Below are positions 6,881 through 14,662 of a stretch of DNA of 17,801 bases, one piece after another (within the stretch, counting starts at the first letter, position 1; every line of letters starts with the position of its first letter). Source of the stretch: CALGTL01 sp963579135 (lineage in GTDB: Bacteria; Chloroflexota; Dehalococcoidia; Lucifugimonadales; Australimonadaceae). Position numbers and translations under genes: made by a program. A model generated the notes under the pieces. That model did no database searches. It was not told the DNA's origin and was given only the letters and a program-made list of their open reading frames with translations. The stretch is taken from the NCBI GenBank assembly GCA_963579135.1, contig CAUZFB010000047.1:1-17801 (forward strand), read 5' to 3'.

Positions 6881-6922
6881 ATGAAAAGCCCTCTGAGCGA
6901 ATTTCGTCAGAGGGCTTTTCAT
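6881..6922. terminator. Long perfect hairpin downstream of tRNA-Gln
   Basis: A perfect 16-bp stem (6881-6896 with 6907-6922) with an AT-rich outer half and a GC-rich core closes a 10-base loop. It begins 11 bases past the tRNA CCA end in the minus direction. The stem's own T-run can serve as the terminator tail in either direction. Confidence 0.75.
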
Positions 6923-6932
6923 GATGGTCGAC

Positions 6933-7006
6933 TGGCTGCCCCGCCTGGGTTCGAACCAGGGTTAACAGATTCAAAGTCTGCTGTGCTACCACTGCACCAC
7001 GGGGCA
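6933..7006 (-). tRNA. tRNA-Gln (anticodon UUG), CCA encoded
   Basis: The minus strand folds into a complete cloverleaf. The 7-bp acceptor is UGCCCCG / CGGGGCA, with discriminator G and an encoded CCA at 6935-6933. The D arm contains AGUGGUA, the anticodon stem is GCAGA / UCUGU, and the loop CUUUGAA gives anticodon UUG. The T arm is CCUGG-GUUCGAAC-type. Gln tRNAs typically start with U and carry G73, as here. A terminator hairpin follows immediately. Confidence 0.95.
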
Positions 7007-7187
7007 GCGTAGGAAGTACGCAGCCACACGATTCTAGGTGTCCTGGGCACGCCCAGGCAAGGCGGCGGGCGCGGCGGCGATCCTTCGTTTGGCGACCCCT
7101 CACCAACACGTCGGACCGCGCGTCGCGGGACAGACCAACGAGCTCATCGCGCCAGGAGGCCGAGGCCGAATCTCCGTGACAGTCGGG

Positions 7188-7221
7188 GTGATAGTCGGGG
7201 TGCCAGCACCCCGACTATCAC
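7188..7221. terminator. Terminator hairpin after the NIPSNAP gene
   Basis: A perfect 15-bp stem GTGATAGTCGGGGTG / CACCCCGACTATCAC (7188-7202 with 7207-7221) has loop CCAG. It lies 10 bases beyond the NIPSNAP stop in the minus direction. A near-copy of the left arm (7176-7190, one base different) precedes it as a 12-base tandem duplication. No T-run follows. Confidence 0.65.
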
Positions 7222-7230
7222 GGTCGAGCG

Positions 7231-7554
7231 CTAGTGCAGCTCGGAGAAAGCGGTTGGCACCCAGATTCGATTGTTGATCCTGGTCACCAGTTGACCATCG
7301 GCCTCAGAGGCAGCGAAGGCGGTTGCCCGCTCGGGGTCATCGCGGAACTCTGCCCACTTCGCCAGCCGCTCCGCGTCGTTTTCCCACGCGAGCATGTAGT
7401 GCAGCTTGGTGTTGTCACCGATGTTCTCCGTCCAATAGCCGATCGGCCTGAAACCGTACTTTTTGAACAGACGGTCCGTTGTTTTGGCGAACCGGTCTAT
7501 CAGCGGTCGAAGCTTGCCTGGCGCCGCTTCATATGTCCTCATTTCGTAAATCAA
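7231..7554 (-). CDS. NIPSNAP family protein
   Basis: The start is TTG at 7554: AGGAGG lies 6 bases upstream, and the protein then begins MIYEMRTYEAAPGKL, the characteristic opening of NIPSNAP proteins. At 107 residues it is a single ferredoxin-like alpha/beta domain of normal length. It has a central W-x-ENIGD segment, LHYMLAWENDAERLAKWAEF (about 51-70) and a C-terminal IWVPTAFSEL tail. NIPSNAP domains are dimeric alpha/beta barrel proteins; bacterial members have no agreed function and are often near catabolic genes. It is last in a minus-strand group after ruvB and the DUF192 gene, 31 bases from the latter, with a strong hairpin after its stop. Confidence 0.9.
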   Translation of the reverse strand: MIYEMRTYEAAPGKLRPLIDRFAKTTDRLFKKYGFRPIGYWTENIGDNTKLHYMLAWENDAERLAKWAEFRDDPERATAFAASEADGQLVTRINNRIWVPTAFSELH

Positions 7555-7585
7555 AACTATCCTCCTAGCTGTGTTGTTTCTTTAC

Positions 7586-8107
7586 TCATGGTGACTCCAA
7601 CGACACCAACTCCCCGGCCGCAATTCCCAGATCGACAGCCTGGCCCGCATTGATCTCGAGCACGTACATGATCGGCGCACCGGGACTATACAAGGGAAGG
7701 TCGTCCACGGTCGCTCCGGCCAGTGGGGAAGGTACCTGGTGGGTGACCGCGACGACCCGAAGCGAGGCGTCGACCCATACGAGATCAATCGGGAACCGCA
7801 TGCCGCGCATCCAGAAGCTCGGGTGGCCAACCGTAGGATACGCGAACCACATACCGGTGCCCTGGGCGAGGGAATCGCGCCCAGACAGACCAGCAGCACG
7901 CTCGATAGTATCGTCAGCGACTTCAACGATGAACTTCCCGGCGCCGACGCGGAGGACCAACACGTCGGTGGCCGCCGTCGCAACCGGCGTTGGCGTAGGC
8001 ACCGACGTCGGGCTGGGGGTCGGAGACGGAGGGGAGTTGGTGGAGTCAGGCTCACATGCTGCCAACACTGCGGCGGTGCTCACCGCCAGCAGCGACAAAG
8101 CCCACAT
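7586..8107 (-). CDS. DUF192 domain lipoprotein
   Basis: The start ATG (8107-8105) overlaps the ruvB stop as TGATG; a GTG one codon earlier is also possible. The overlap suggests translational coupling to ruvB, since no separate ribosome site is clear. The protein has 173 residues: a signal peptide with lipobox LAAC (Cys18), a Ser/Pro/Thr tether (about 22-45), then a DUF192 domain. Diagnostic pieces are ERAAGLSGRDSL (69-80), GMWF (85-88), FWMRGMRFPIDLVWVD (98-113), VPSPL, and YVLEINAG (148-155). DUF192 is a small beta-rich domain found in exported or anchored proteins; no biochemical activity is known to me. It should sit outside the cytoplasmic membrane, so the pairing with ruvB is probably genomic habit rather than a shared task. 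Confidence 0.92.
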   Translation of the reverse strand: MWALSLLAVSTAAVLAACEPDSTNSPPSPTPSPTSVPTPTPVATAATDVLVLRVGAGKFIVEVADDTIERAAGLSGRDSLAQGTGMWFAYPTVGHPSFWMRGMRFPIDLVWVDASLRVVAVTHQVPSPLAGATVDDLPLYSPGAPIMYVLEINAGQAVDLGIAAGELVSLESP

Positions 8108-9150
8108 CACTGGGATTGGCCGGTCCAGAACGTCGACTGGCGTTGCTCTAGCTTCGCGGGGAACGGCAACCCGAGATGGGAGTAGGCGGCTTTGGTCGCC
8201 ACCCGTCCACGAGGAGTGCGGCTCAGGAACCCCAACTGCAAGAGGTAGGGCTCATACACATCCATGATGGTGTCCGACTCCTCGCCGATGGACGCAGCGA
8301 TAGTCTCAAGTCCCACAGGGCCACCGTCGAACTTCTCAGCAATCGCGCGAAGCACTCGGTGATCAATCTCGTCGAGGCCGATGCTATCGACCTCAAGCAG
8401 CGCTAACCCCTGTGCGGCGACCTCTGCGGTGACCACGCCATCTGCCCGCACTTGCGCGTAGTCACGAACGCGGCGCAAGAGTCGATTTGCAACCCGCGGA
8501 GTACCCCGTGCCCGCAGTGCGACCTCGTGCACCCCCGTAGGAACAATCTGTACGTTCAGTATCTCTGCGGAGCGTGCCACGATTTGCTCCATCGCAGCCA
8601 GGTCGTAGAAGTCGAGCCGGTAGGTCGACCCAAAGCGGTCGCGAAGTGGCGCGCTGAGCATCGCGTACCGTGTGGTCGCGCCCACCAGGGTGAAGGGCTC
8701 GATCTTGAGATTGATGCTTTGGGCGCTCAGCCCCTTGCCCATCACCCAAGACAGCGAGAAGTCCTCCATCGCGGGATAAAGAATCTCTTCGACGACTTTG
8801 CCCAGCCGGTGAATCTCGTCAATGAAAAGCACATCACCCGCTTTGAGCTGAGTCAGCAGCGATGCCATATCGCCGGGGCGCTCGATCGCAGGCCCGGCGG
8901 TGACGCGGATATTTGCGCCCATCTCAGAGGCAATGATGTTCGCTAGGGTTGTTTTCCCAAGACCTGGTGGGCCGTAGAGCAGCACGTGATCGAGGGGTTC
9001 ACCACGCTGTTGAGCGGCAGTCATGCCTATGGTCAAGTTCTCCTTGACCTTCTGCTGTCCCACGTACTCGGAAAGTCGGCGCGGACGCAGCCCACCTTCA
9101 GACGAAATATCATCGTCCAGCGGGTCACCAGCAACGATGCGGTCAGTCAT
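8107..9150 (-). CDS. ruvB: Holliday junction branch migration ATPase RuvB
   Basis: This 347-residue protein is full length for RuvB. Domain order: an N-terminal LRPRRLSEYVGQ segment (21-32), Walker A GPPGLGKTT (60-68), VTAGPAIERPGD (83-94), Walker B LFIDEIHRL (108-116), sensor GATTR (157-161), and the arginine-finger region APLRDRFG (167-174). The last part is a winged-helix DNA-binding domain with FDGGPVGLETIAASIGEE and RTPRGRVAT motifs. RuvB hexamers drive branch migration of Holliday junctions with RuvA, for RuvC to cut. ruvA and ruvC are not in the window. The ATG at 9150 is preceded only by a G-rich weak ribosome site. The gene heads a minus-strand group with the DUF192 and NIPSNAP genes. 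Confidence 0.97.
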   Translation of the reverse strand: MTDRIVAGDPLDDDISSEGGLRPRRLSEYVGQQKVKENLTIGMTAAQQRGEPLDHVLLYGPPGLGKTTLANIIASEMGANIRVTAGPAIERPGDMASLLTQLKAGDVLFIDEIHRLGKVVEEILYPAMEDFSLSWVMGKGLSAQSINLKIEPFTLVGATTRYAMLSAPLRDRFGSTYRLDFYDLAAMEQIVARSAEILNVQIVPTGVHEVALRARGTPRVANRLLRRVRDYAQVRADGVVTAEVAAQGLALLEVDSIGLDEIDHRVLRAIAEKFDGGPVGLETIAASIGEESDTIMDVYEPYLLQLGFLSRTPRGRVATKAAYSHLGLPFPAKLEQRQSTFWTGQSQ

Positions 9151-9337
9151 GCACCACGCCCCAGAGGTCTACCCGCATCTCTAAGATTCGAGCATCGCGA
9201 TTCTAGCGACGGGCGCTGTACGCCCGCAATGAACCGTTAGCGTTCTACGCATGGGAATACAGCTCAATGCTAAGCGAATCGACCACTCGGAGCATGAATA
9301 TACCTCAACCCCAACCCGGTTTTGGCGCGTCCACAGC

Positions 9338-11194
9338 CTAGGGGCCCCGACGCTTCCCGAGTACCACACCCGCTATGATCATGCCAGCGCCAACGATGGC
9401 GGTTGATCCACTTTGGAAGGCCAATGGGGAAACGAAAGATTCCTTCATCGAGACCCGTACATCGATGAGCTTGTCGATGAATATATGGTTGATCTCCAGG
9501 CCCCGGATGAACTCGTCAACGGTCTCGAAACCGTACGCAGCGACCGGGCCGAACAGGACTACAGCAAGACCACCGGAAACCAGCAACGGCACCCCTGCCC
9601 AGGCCAACCGCGAGCCCCAGCTACGACCACCCAGAAATCCGATCATGAGCGCAAACAACCCAGACAATATCACGAGGACCGCGATGATGCTCCTGCCGAA
9701 GTCGATGTACCCACGAATGTTATTGAACACATCAACGTCCGCGTCGCTGCCCACCAGCTCCCGCAGCTGGGATTCGTCGACCGCGAAACCGTCGCGTAAC
9801 CACCCACGGGCTTTGCCAAGCAATTCGATATTGTTTTCAGCGGTAGCGGCGTCGGCCGCCTGGGAACGAATGAGGATTTCGAGATTCTTTTCGGTGAACG
9901 TATAACCGTCTCTGAGTATCTCGCGGAGATCCTCGACGGCGATCGGTGAGTCGTCGCCAAGCTGGGCAAACACCAGCTCCTCGGTGAGCGCGATGGTGTC
10001 AGGCAGCGGCGCCACGATCGCCGTAACAAGCTGCTCGCGCACGTCCAAGCCGACGACGACTTTCAACTGCTCGTAGGACACCGCCGGAGGGCGGCACGGA
10101 GGCAGCGAATCCAGGGTGAGAGTGAGGCTGAGGAGATCTTGGATCGAGCAGACCGGGAGGGAAGTGTAGATCTCTGCGAACTTCGCGTCGGCCACGTCAA
10201 GGAGCACGGATGCCGCGAGCGTTGCGCGATCCGCGAGCGGGACCACGATGACGAAGCTGTCGGTGCGACCGATGATATAAGGGCCAACGCCATCCACGGT
10301 CTCCCGTACACGATCGGCGATCCAGTCCGCCGGCAGCACTTGGCTGATGGCGTCGACGATCTCCGCGTTGGTGAACGTGACACCGTATGGAAGCTCGACG
10401 ACCGACCCCAGCGAACTCTGCACCACTGGCGCGATCTGCTCTTCAAGCAGGAACTCGTAAGCGCCTTGCCCCTCGAGACTGGTAAGCACCCAGCCTTCAA
10501 CAACGTCGATCCCTGTCGCGGCGCGCTCATGCACCGGAATGGTTATCGAGAATGTGTCGGTGCGGCCCAGCAGGTAAGGCATGACCTCATCGATCACCCC
10601 CACGACCTGTTTTTTGAGCCAGACATCCGGCACGATCTCCACGACACCGTCCACCACCTGCCGCGAGGTGAGCGTCATGCCCAGCGGGAGCTGATTGAGG
10701 ACGCCGGACTCGTCGATCCGGTCAGTGACAACGCGATTCACCAGATACCCGTGAATATCGGCGTCCAGCAAGAGTTCTTTGAATACGTCTGTGGCGGCCT
10801 CAATCCGGTCGTCCACTGCGATCGTGACGTCGAAATGCTCCTCGGCACCCGTGATATAAGGCACGGCCGCGTTGACCACGGTCGCTACGTTCTCCTCCAG
10901 CCACGCCGGCGGGAGTACGCGTTTGAGATTTGAAGAGATGCCTCCAGGTGAAACATCAATGCCTGGTGGGACCTGATCGAGGGAGAAGGTGCCCGTCTTC
11001 TGGGCTTCAGCCACGGCGAACGGAATACCCTCCTCATAGATGAAATTGAAAAGGTCCAACTCTCGAAACGTGTCAGTGTAGAACGCTGGCTCTAGAACCG
11101 TATGGTTCACTCGGAACACCAGCAGCGTGGCCAGGAAAAGACCTAGGAACACTGGGATCAAAAGTAACGCGAATAATCGCCGTATCACAATCAT
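9338..11194 (-). CDS. Membrane protein with three tandem extracytoplasmic repeats
   Basis: ATG 11194 is chosen: GGAG lies upstream and the protein then starts MIVIRRLFALLLIP, directly into a membrane segment (about 7-27). The alternative TTG 11236 adds a basic tail. At 618 residues, the large middle part is probably extracytoplasmic. It contains three repeats, near 76-130, 169-224 and 268-323. Each runs LPxGxxxT, then VLPxxWL, then a VxPYIxGRTDxFxIxIPxxDR-like segment. The second and third copies are closest to each other (GRTDTFSITIP against GRTDSFVIVVP). A Cys pair (349, 367) could form a disulfide. A helical region (about 400-500) is followed by two membrane segments (about 501-523 and 529-553), an outside loop, and a last one (about 597-613). 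I do not recognise a named family; similar sequences occur in Chloroflexota to my memory. Confidence 0.85.
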   Translation of the reverse strand: MIVIRRLFALLLIPVFLGLFLATLLVFRVNHTVLEPAFYTDTFRELDLFNFIYEEGIPFAVAEAQKTGTFSLDQVPPGIDVSPGGISSNLKRVLPPAWLEENVATVVNAAVPYITGAEEHFDVTIAVDDRIEAATDVFKELLLDADIHGYLVNRVVTDRIDESGVLNQLPLGMTLTSRQVVDGVVEIVPDVWLKKQVVGVIDEVMPYLLGRTDTFSITIPVHERAATGIDVVEGWVLTSLEGQGAYEFLLEEQIAPVVQSSLGSVVELPYGVTFTNAEIVDAISQVLPADWIADRVRETVDGVGPYIIGRTDSFVIVVPLADRATLAASVLLDVADAKFAEIYTSLPVCSIQDLLSLTLTLDSLPPCRPPAVSYEQLKVVVGLDVREQLVTAIVAPLPDTIALTEELVFAQLGDDSPIAVEDLREILRDGYTFTEKNLEILIRSQAADAATAENNIELLGKARGWLRDGFAVDESQLRELVGSDADVDVFNNIRGYIDFGRSIIAVLVILSGLFALMIGFLGGRSWGSRLAWAGVPLLVSGGLAVVLFGPVAAYGFETVDEFIRGLEINHIFIDKLIDVRVSMKESFVSPLAFQSGSTAIVGAGMIIAGVVLGKRRGP

Positions 11195-11316
11195 CTGATT
11201 ACTCCGCCGAGGACGGCGCCCCAATGTCGTCGCCAAGTTTAGCAGCCAAGATTTTTAGGCCCGATCCGCGACACTCTGCTTCGTCGTATCCAGAAGCACA
11301 TCTTCGCGCGTACGAA

Positions 11317-11346
11317 ATCCCACCCGCCCACATCCCACCCGCCCAC
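11317..11346. repeat. Perfect 15-bp tandem repeat forming a G-quadruplex motif on the minus strand
   Basis: ATCCCACCCGCCCAC occurs twice, back to back (11317-11331, 11332-11346). On the minus strand this gives six runs of three G with loops of 1, 1, 4, 1 and 1 bases, which fits the standard intramolecular G-quadruplex pattern; the plus strand has the matching C-tracts. It lies between the divergent membrane-protein and mutase genes, 123 bases upstream of the former and 60 upstream of the latter, so it falls in the promoter or leader zone of both. Confidence 0.85.
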
Positions 11347-11405
11347 GCGCGCCACACGTGCCTCAGATACCATTGCTCATGAATCACAACGCTCAGGGGC
11401 CACCG

Positions 11406-13046
11406 ATGTCAGACGAACACGAACGTTGGAGCAAAGAGACCTACAGTCCCGCTATCAAACGCACACCCGAGCGGCAGCCAGAGTTCCACTCCGAATCCGA
11501 CCTCACCATCGAGCCAATCTACGCACCAGAGCCTGCTGCCTCCGAATCACCCGCCGAGTTACCCGGCGAATACCCATTCACCCGTGGTACCCAGCCCTCC
11601 ATGTACCGCGGCCGTTTGTGGACCATGCGCCAATACGCGGGGTTCTCCACGCCAGAGGAATCCAACGCCAGGTACCGGTACCTCATGTCCCAGGGGCAGA
11701 ACGGGCTGTCCGTCGCCTTCGATCTCCCCACCCAAACCGGCTATGACCCTGACGACGACATGGCCCGATCCGAGGTGGGCAAGGTCGGTGTATCCATAGC
11801 CAGCCTCGCCGACATGGAAGCGCTGTTCGACGGGATCCCGTTGGACAAGGTCACGACGTCCATGACCATCAATTCGACCGCCCCGATCCTGCTAGCGCTG
11901 TACCTCGCTGTCGCCCGTAAGCAGGGCGTGGCCTTTGAAAAGCTCGGTGGTACCACTCAGAACGATGTTCTGAAGGAGTACATCGCGAGGGGCACGTACA
12001 TCTACCCGCCAGGTCCCTCGCTACGTCTGATCACGGACATGTTCGCCTTCTGCGCGGAGCAAGTTCCTCAGTGGAACACCATCAGCATCAGCGGTTACCA
12101 CATGCGAGAGGCCGGATCGACCGCGCCGCAGGAGATCGCGTTCACCCTCGCCAACGGCATCACGTACGTCCAAGCTGCGGTGGACGCCGGGCTGGACGTT
12201 GACTCGTTCGCAGGGCGAATCTCGTTCTTCTTCGCGTCGCACAACAATCTCTTCGAAGAAGCGGCGAAGTTCCGCGCGGCGCGGCGTATGTGGGCCAAGA
12301 TTATGCGCGAAAGGTTCCACGCCAAAGACCCTCGGTCGTGGATGCTGCGGTTCCACACGCAGACTGCGGGAGTAACCCTCCAGGCACAGCAGCCCGACGT
12401 CAACGTCGTGCGCACCACGATCCAGGGCCTCGCCGCCGTTCTCGGCGGTACGCAGTCACTGCACGTGAACTCCAAAGACGAAGCACTCGGCCTACCCACG
12501 GAGGATTCAGCGACCCTCGCCCTGCGCACGCAGCAGGTTTTGGCGAGTGAGTCTGGCGTGACAGAGACGGTCGATCCGCTTGCGGGCTCTCATTACGTTG
12601 AGCACCTCACCAACGAGTTGGAGCGTCTGGCGAACGAACTGATCACGGCCATCGACGCCATGGGCGGCGCGCCCGCCGCCATCGAGCGTGGCTTCCAGCA
12701 ACAGCGGATAGAAGACGCCGCCTACCGGCACCTGGGGCTCGTCGAATCGGGCGAGCGCATCATCGTGGGAGTCAACGCCAACGTCTCCGACACGGCGGCG
12801 CCCGTTGAGGTACTACGCCTGGATCCCGATGCGGAGCGCCGCCAGGTGGCACGCGTACAACGGGTGCGGGCAGAACGTGACACCACCGCGGTCGACCGCG
12901 CGCTGGAGCGGCTGGTGGCCGCAGCAGCTGACGCCACCGTAAACACCATGCCAGCGCTACTCGAATGCGTCGAGACGTACGCCACGCTTGGCGAAATCTG
13001 CAACACGTTACGTGACGCGTTCGGCGTCTACCGGCCGGCTGTGTAG
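11406..13046 (+). CDS. Methylmalonyl-CoA mutase large subunit, catalytic domain without B12-binding domain
   Basis: With ATG 11406 (other in-frame starts: 11358, 11379; no strong ribosome site separates them) the protein has 546 residues. This matches stand-alone catalytic subunits whose B12-binding partner is a separate protein. It is the TIM-barrel domain: RGTQPSMYRGRLWTMRQYAGFST (60-82), FDLPTQTGYDPDDD, TSMTINSTAP, SGYHMREAG (229-237) and the substrate tunnel following. Counting from the Propionibacterium enzyme, Tyr89, Arg207 and His244 correspond to Tyr77, Arg195 and His232, with the 37-residue spacing from Arg to His preserved. Tyr plus Arg marks carboxylated substrates such as methylmalonyl-CoA; isobutyryl- and 2-hydroxyisobutyryl-CoA mutases have other residues there. 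The role would be interconversion of methylmalonyl-CoA and succinyl-CoA with adenosylcobalamin. No epimerase, MeaB chaperone or B12 subunit is nearby. Confidence 0.93.
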   Translation: MSDEHERWSKETYSPAIKRTPERQPEFHSESDLTIEPIYAPEPAASESPAELPGEYPFTRGTQPSMYRGRLWTMRQYAGFSTPEESNARYRYLMSQGQNGLSVAFDLPTQTGYDPDDDMARSEVGKVGVSIASLADMEALFDGIPLDKVTTSMTINSTAPILLALYLAVARKQGVAFEKLGGTTQNDVLKEYIARGTYIYPPGPSLRLITDMFAFCAEQVPQWNTISISGYHMREAGSTAPQEIAFTLANGITYVQAAVDAGLDVDSFAGRISFFFASHNNLFEEAAKFRAARRMWAKIMRERFHAKDPRSWMLRFHTQTAGVTLQAQQPDVNVVRTTIQGLAAVLGGTQSLHVNSKDEALGLPTEDSATLALRTQQVLASESGVTETVDPLAGSHYVEHLTNELERLANELITAIDAMGGAPAAIERGFQQQRIEDAAYRHLGLVESGERIIVGVNANVSDTAAPVEVLRLDPDAERRQVARVQRVRAERDTTAVDRALERLVAAAADATVNTMPALLECVETYATLGEICNTLRDAFGVYRPAV

Positions 13047-13296
13047 CGCTCTAGATCGAGCCGCCCCCGCTTCCGCCGGATTTCCTCAGGTCCTCCTTAG
13101 GGCGGAACGCGGAATCCAGCACCGCGCTTGAGGGGCTCCTCTCGCAGAGACATGGAGTTTATCGGGGTGTCACGTTGATATCGGAAGCCCGGAACTCGTA
13201 AAGAGGCCCATCAATTGTCTAGTCCAGAGGTGTACAATGACGCCCGTCGGTTCCTTTTTTGTCCACTCTTTTCCCCTCAGGCGGAGGTTTTGAACG

Positions 13297-14577
13297 ATGC
13301 TTTCAGTGCAAGAGAACGACGCCCTTACCAAGGTCGGGCCGGGTACGCCCATGGGCGAGTTGATGCGCCGCTATTGGCACCCGATCGCCGCTACCGGTGA
13401 GCTCGATGCGCACGCCACCAAGGCAGTTCGGCTCCTCGGCGAGGACCTGGTCCTCTACAAGGATCGCTCCGGCACCTACGGCCTGATCGAGCGCCTTTGC
13501 GCCCACCGTCGCGTCGACCTCTCCTACGGCATCCCCGAAGAAAATGGCCTTCGCTGCATGTACCACGGCTGGATGTATGACGAGAGTGGTCAGTGCATCG
13601 AACAGCCGTTCGAAGAGACCGTCCACCCGGACGGACGCTTCAAGGAGAAGGTCAAGATTCAGGGCTACCCGGTGGAAGATCGATTCGGGATGCTTTGGGC
13701 TTACATGGGACCGCTACCCGCCCCACTGAATCCCACCTGGGAGCCCTACGCCTATGAGAATGGCTTCGCGGCCATCGGTATCGCCGAGCTTCCCTGCAAC
13801 TGGCTCCAGTGCCAAGAGAATTCGCTAGACCCGGTCCATCTGGAGTGGCTGCACGGGTATTGGGGCGAGATGCAACGTCAGGAAGCGATGCAGAAGAGCA
13901 GCGATGCACCCGAGCTGGTAATGACGGTGCCACGCAAGCACAAGAAGATTGGGTTCACCCAGTTCGACCACGGCGTTATCAAGCGGCGCGTGACCGACGA
14001 TGGCACGGAAGACGACCACGACTGGACGATGGGCCACCCAGCCGTGTTTCCGAACATTCTTTATGTTGGAGACATGGTGAAATGCAACTTCCAATACCGC
14101 GTGCCGATAGACGACGAAACGACGTTGCACATCACTTGGTTCTTCTACAAGGGCGCGCCAGACGTGACGCAGGCGAAACAGGAGAAGGTTCCCTACTGGC
14201 ACGTCCCGCTGTTCGACAAGGATGGCCAAATCATTCCCGATCTCGTCAACCACCAGGACTTCGTGGCATGGATCACGCAAGGTAAGAACGCCGATCGTAG
14301 CTTGGAAAAGCTCGGCGAGTCTGACCGTGGGATCATCCTCTACCGCAAGCTCCTTCGCGATCAGATGGACATTGTCGCGGACGGTGGCGATCCCATGAAC
14401 ACGTTCAGGGATGCCAAGGAGGCATCCTACGTGGAATTGCCGTTAGAGCGGTGGCCAACGATGCAGGGATCGGAGCGCTTTACCACCTACATGAGTGCCC
14501 AAGCCGATGAGCCTCCAACTCAGGTCGAGCAAATCCAGATGGTCCTCGACTCCTGGGCGGCGCAAGCCTCCGTCTAA
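13297..14577 (+). CDS. Rieske oxygenase, phthalate dioxygenase / vanillate demethylase type
   Basis: ATG 13297 has GGAGG 9 bases upstream. The 426-residue protein opens with the family signature around GPGTPMGELMRRYWHPI (14-30). Rieske ligands are Cys68-x-His70 and Cys87-x2-His90. The catalytic iron site is visible as ENSLDPVHLEWLH (174-186), with Asp178, His181 and His186. A later SDRGIILYRKLL segment is also typical of the class (third iron ligand not assigned). These are homo-oligomeric oxygenases, so no beta subunit is expected, in contrast to the alpha-beta enzyme at 2804. They act in O-demethylation or hydroxylation of aromatic acids and related compounds, and need a separate reductase; none is adjacent. 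The gene stands alone: 250 bases separate it from the mutase gene, and a strong terminator follows. A possible promoter (TTGATA 13175, TAAAGA 13199, 18 apart) is weak. Confidence 0.93.
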   Translation: MLSVQENDALTKVGPGTPMGELMRRYWHPIAATGELDAHATKAVRLLGEDLVLYKDRSGTYGLIERLCAHRRVDLSYGIPEENGLRCMYHGWMYDESGQCIEQPFEETVHPDGRFKEKVKIQGYPVEDRFGMLWAYMGPLPAPLNPTWEPYAYENGFAAIGIAELPCNWLQCQENSLDPVHLEWLHGYWGEMQRQEAMQKSSDAPELVMTVPRKHKKIGFTQFDHGVIKRRVTDDGTEDDHDWTMGHPAVFPNILYVGDMVKCNFQYRVPIDDETTLHITWFFYKGAPDVTQAKQEKVPYWHVPLFDKDGQIIPDLVNHQDFVAWITQGKNADRSLEKLGESDRGIILYRKLLRDQMDIVADGGDPMNTFRDAKEASYVELPLERWPTMQGSERFTTYMSAQADEPPTQVEQIQMVLDSWAAQASV

Positions 14578-14598
14578 CGACGGATAACCCGGAACGCC

Positions 14599-14634
14599 AA
14601 GAGGGCTCCGCTGCTGCGGAGCCCTCTTTCTTTG
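14599..14634 (+). terminator. Intrinsic terminator after the second Rieske gene
   Basis: A perfect 12-bp stem AAGAGGGCTCCG / CGGAGCCCTCTT (14599-14610 with 14617-14628) has loop CTGCTG and is followed by CTTTCTTTG. It begins 22 bases after the stop codon at 14577 and also separates the convergent FkbM gene. Confidence 0.9.
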
Positions 14635-14662
14635 TGTCCCATTCCGGCGTCCGCCACCCCAC

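Noticed and set aside
7650..8267. A 205-residue plus-strand frame over the DUF192 gene and the end of ruvB
   Set aside because: Both underlying minus-strand genes are certain, and this frame crosses their junction without any motif.
9210..9226. Small hairpin CGGGCG / CGCCCG after the membrane-protein gene
   Set aside because: It has only 6 bp, lies 110 bases past the stop and has no T-run, so it is not supported as a terminator.
10139..10933. A 264-residue plus-strand frame inside the membrane-protein gene
   Set aside because: It is rich in Arg, His and Asp with no structure, and the opposite strand encodes clear repeats and membrane segments.
13215..13238. TTGTCT and TACAAT before the second Rieske gene as a promoter
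   Set aside because: The spacer is only 12 bases, too short for a sigma70 promoter, and no better -35 fits the TACAAT.
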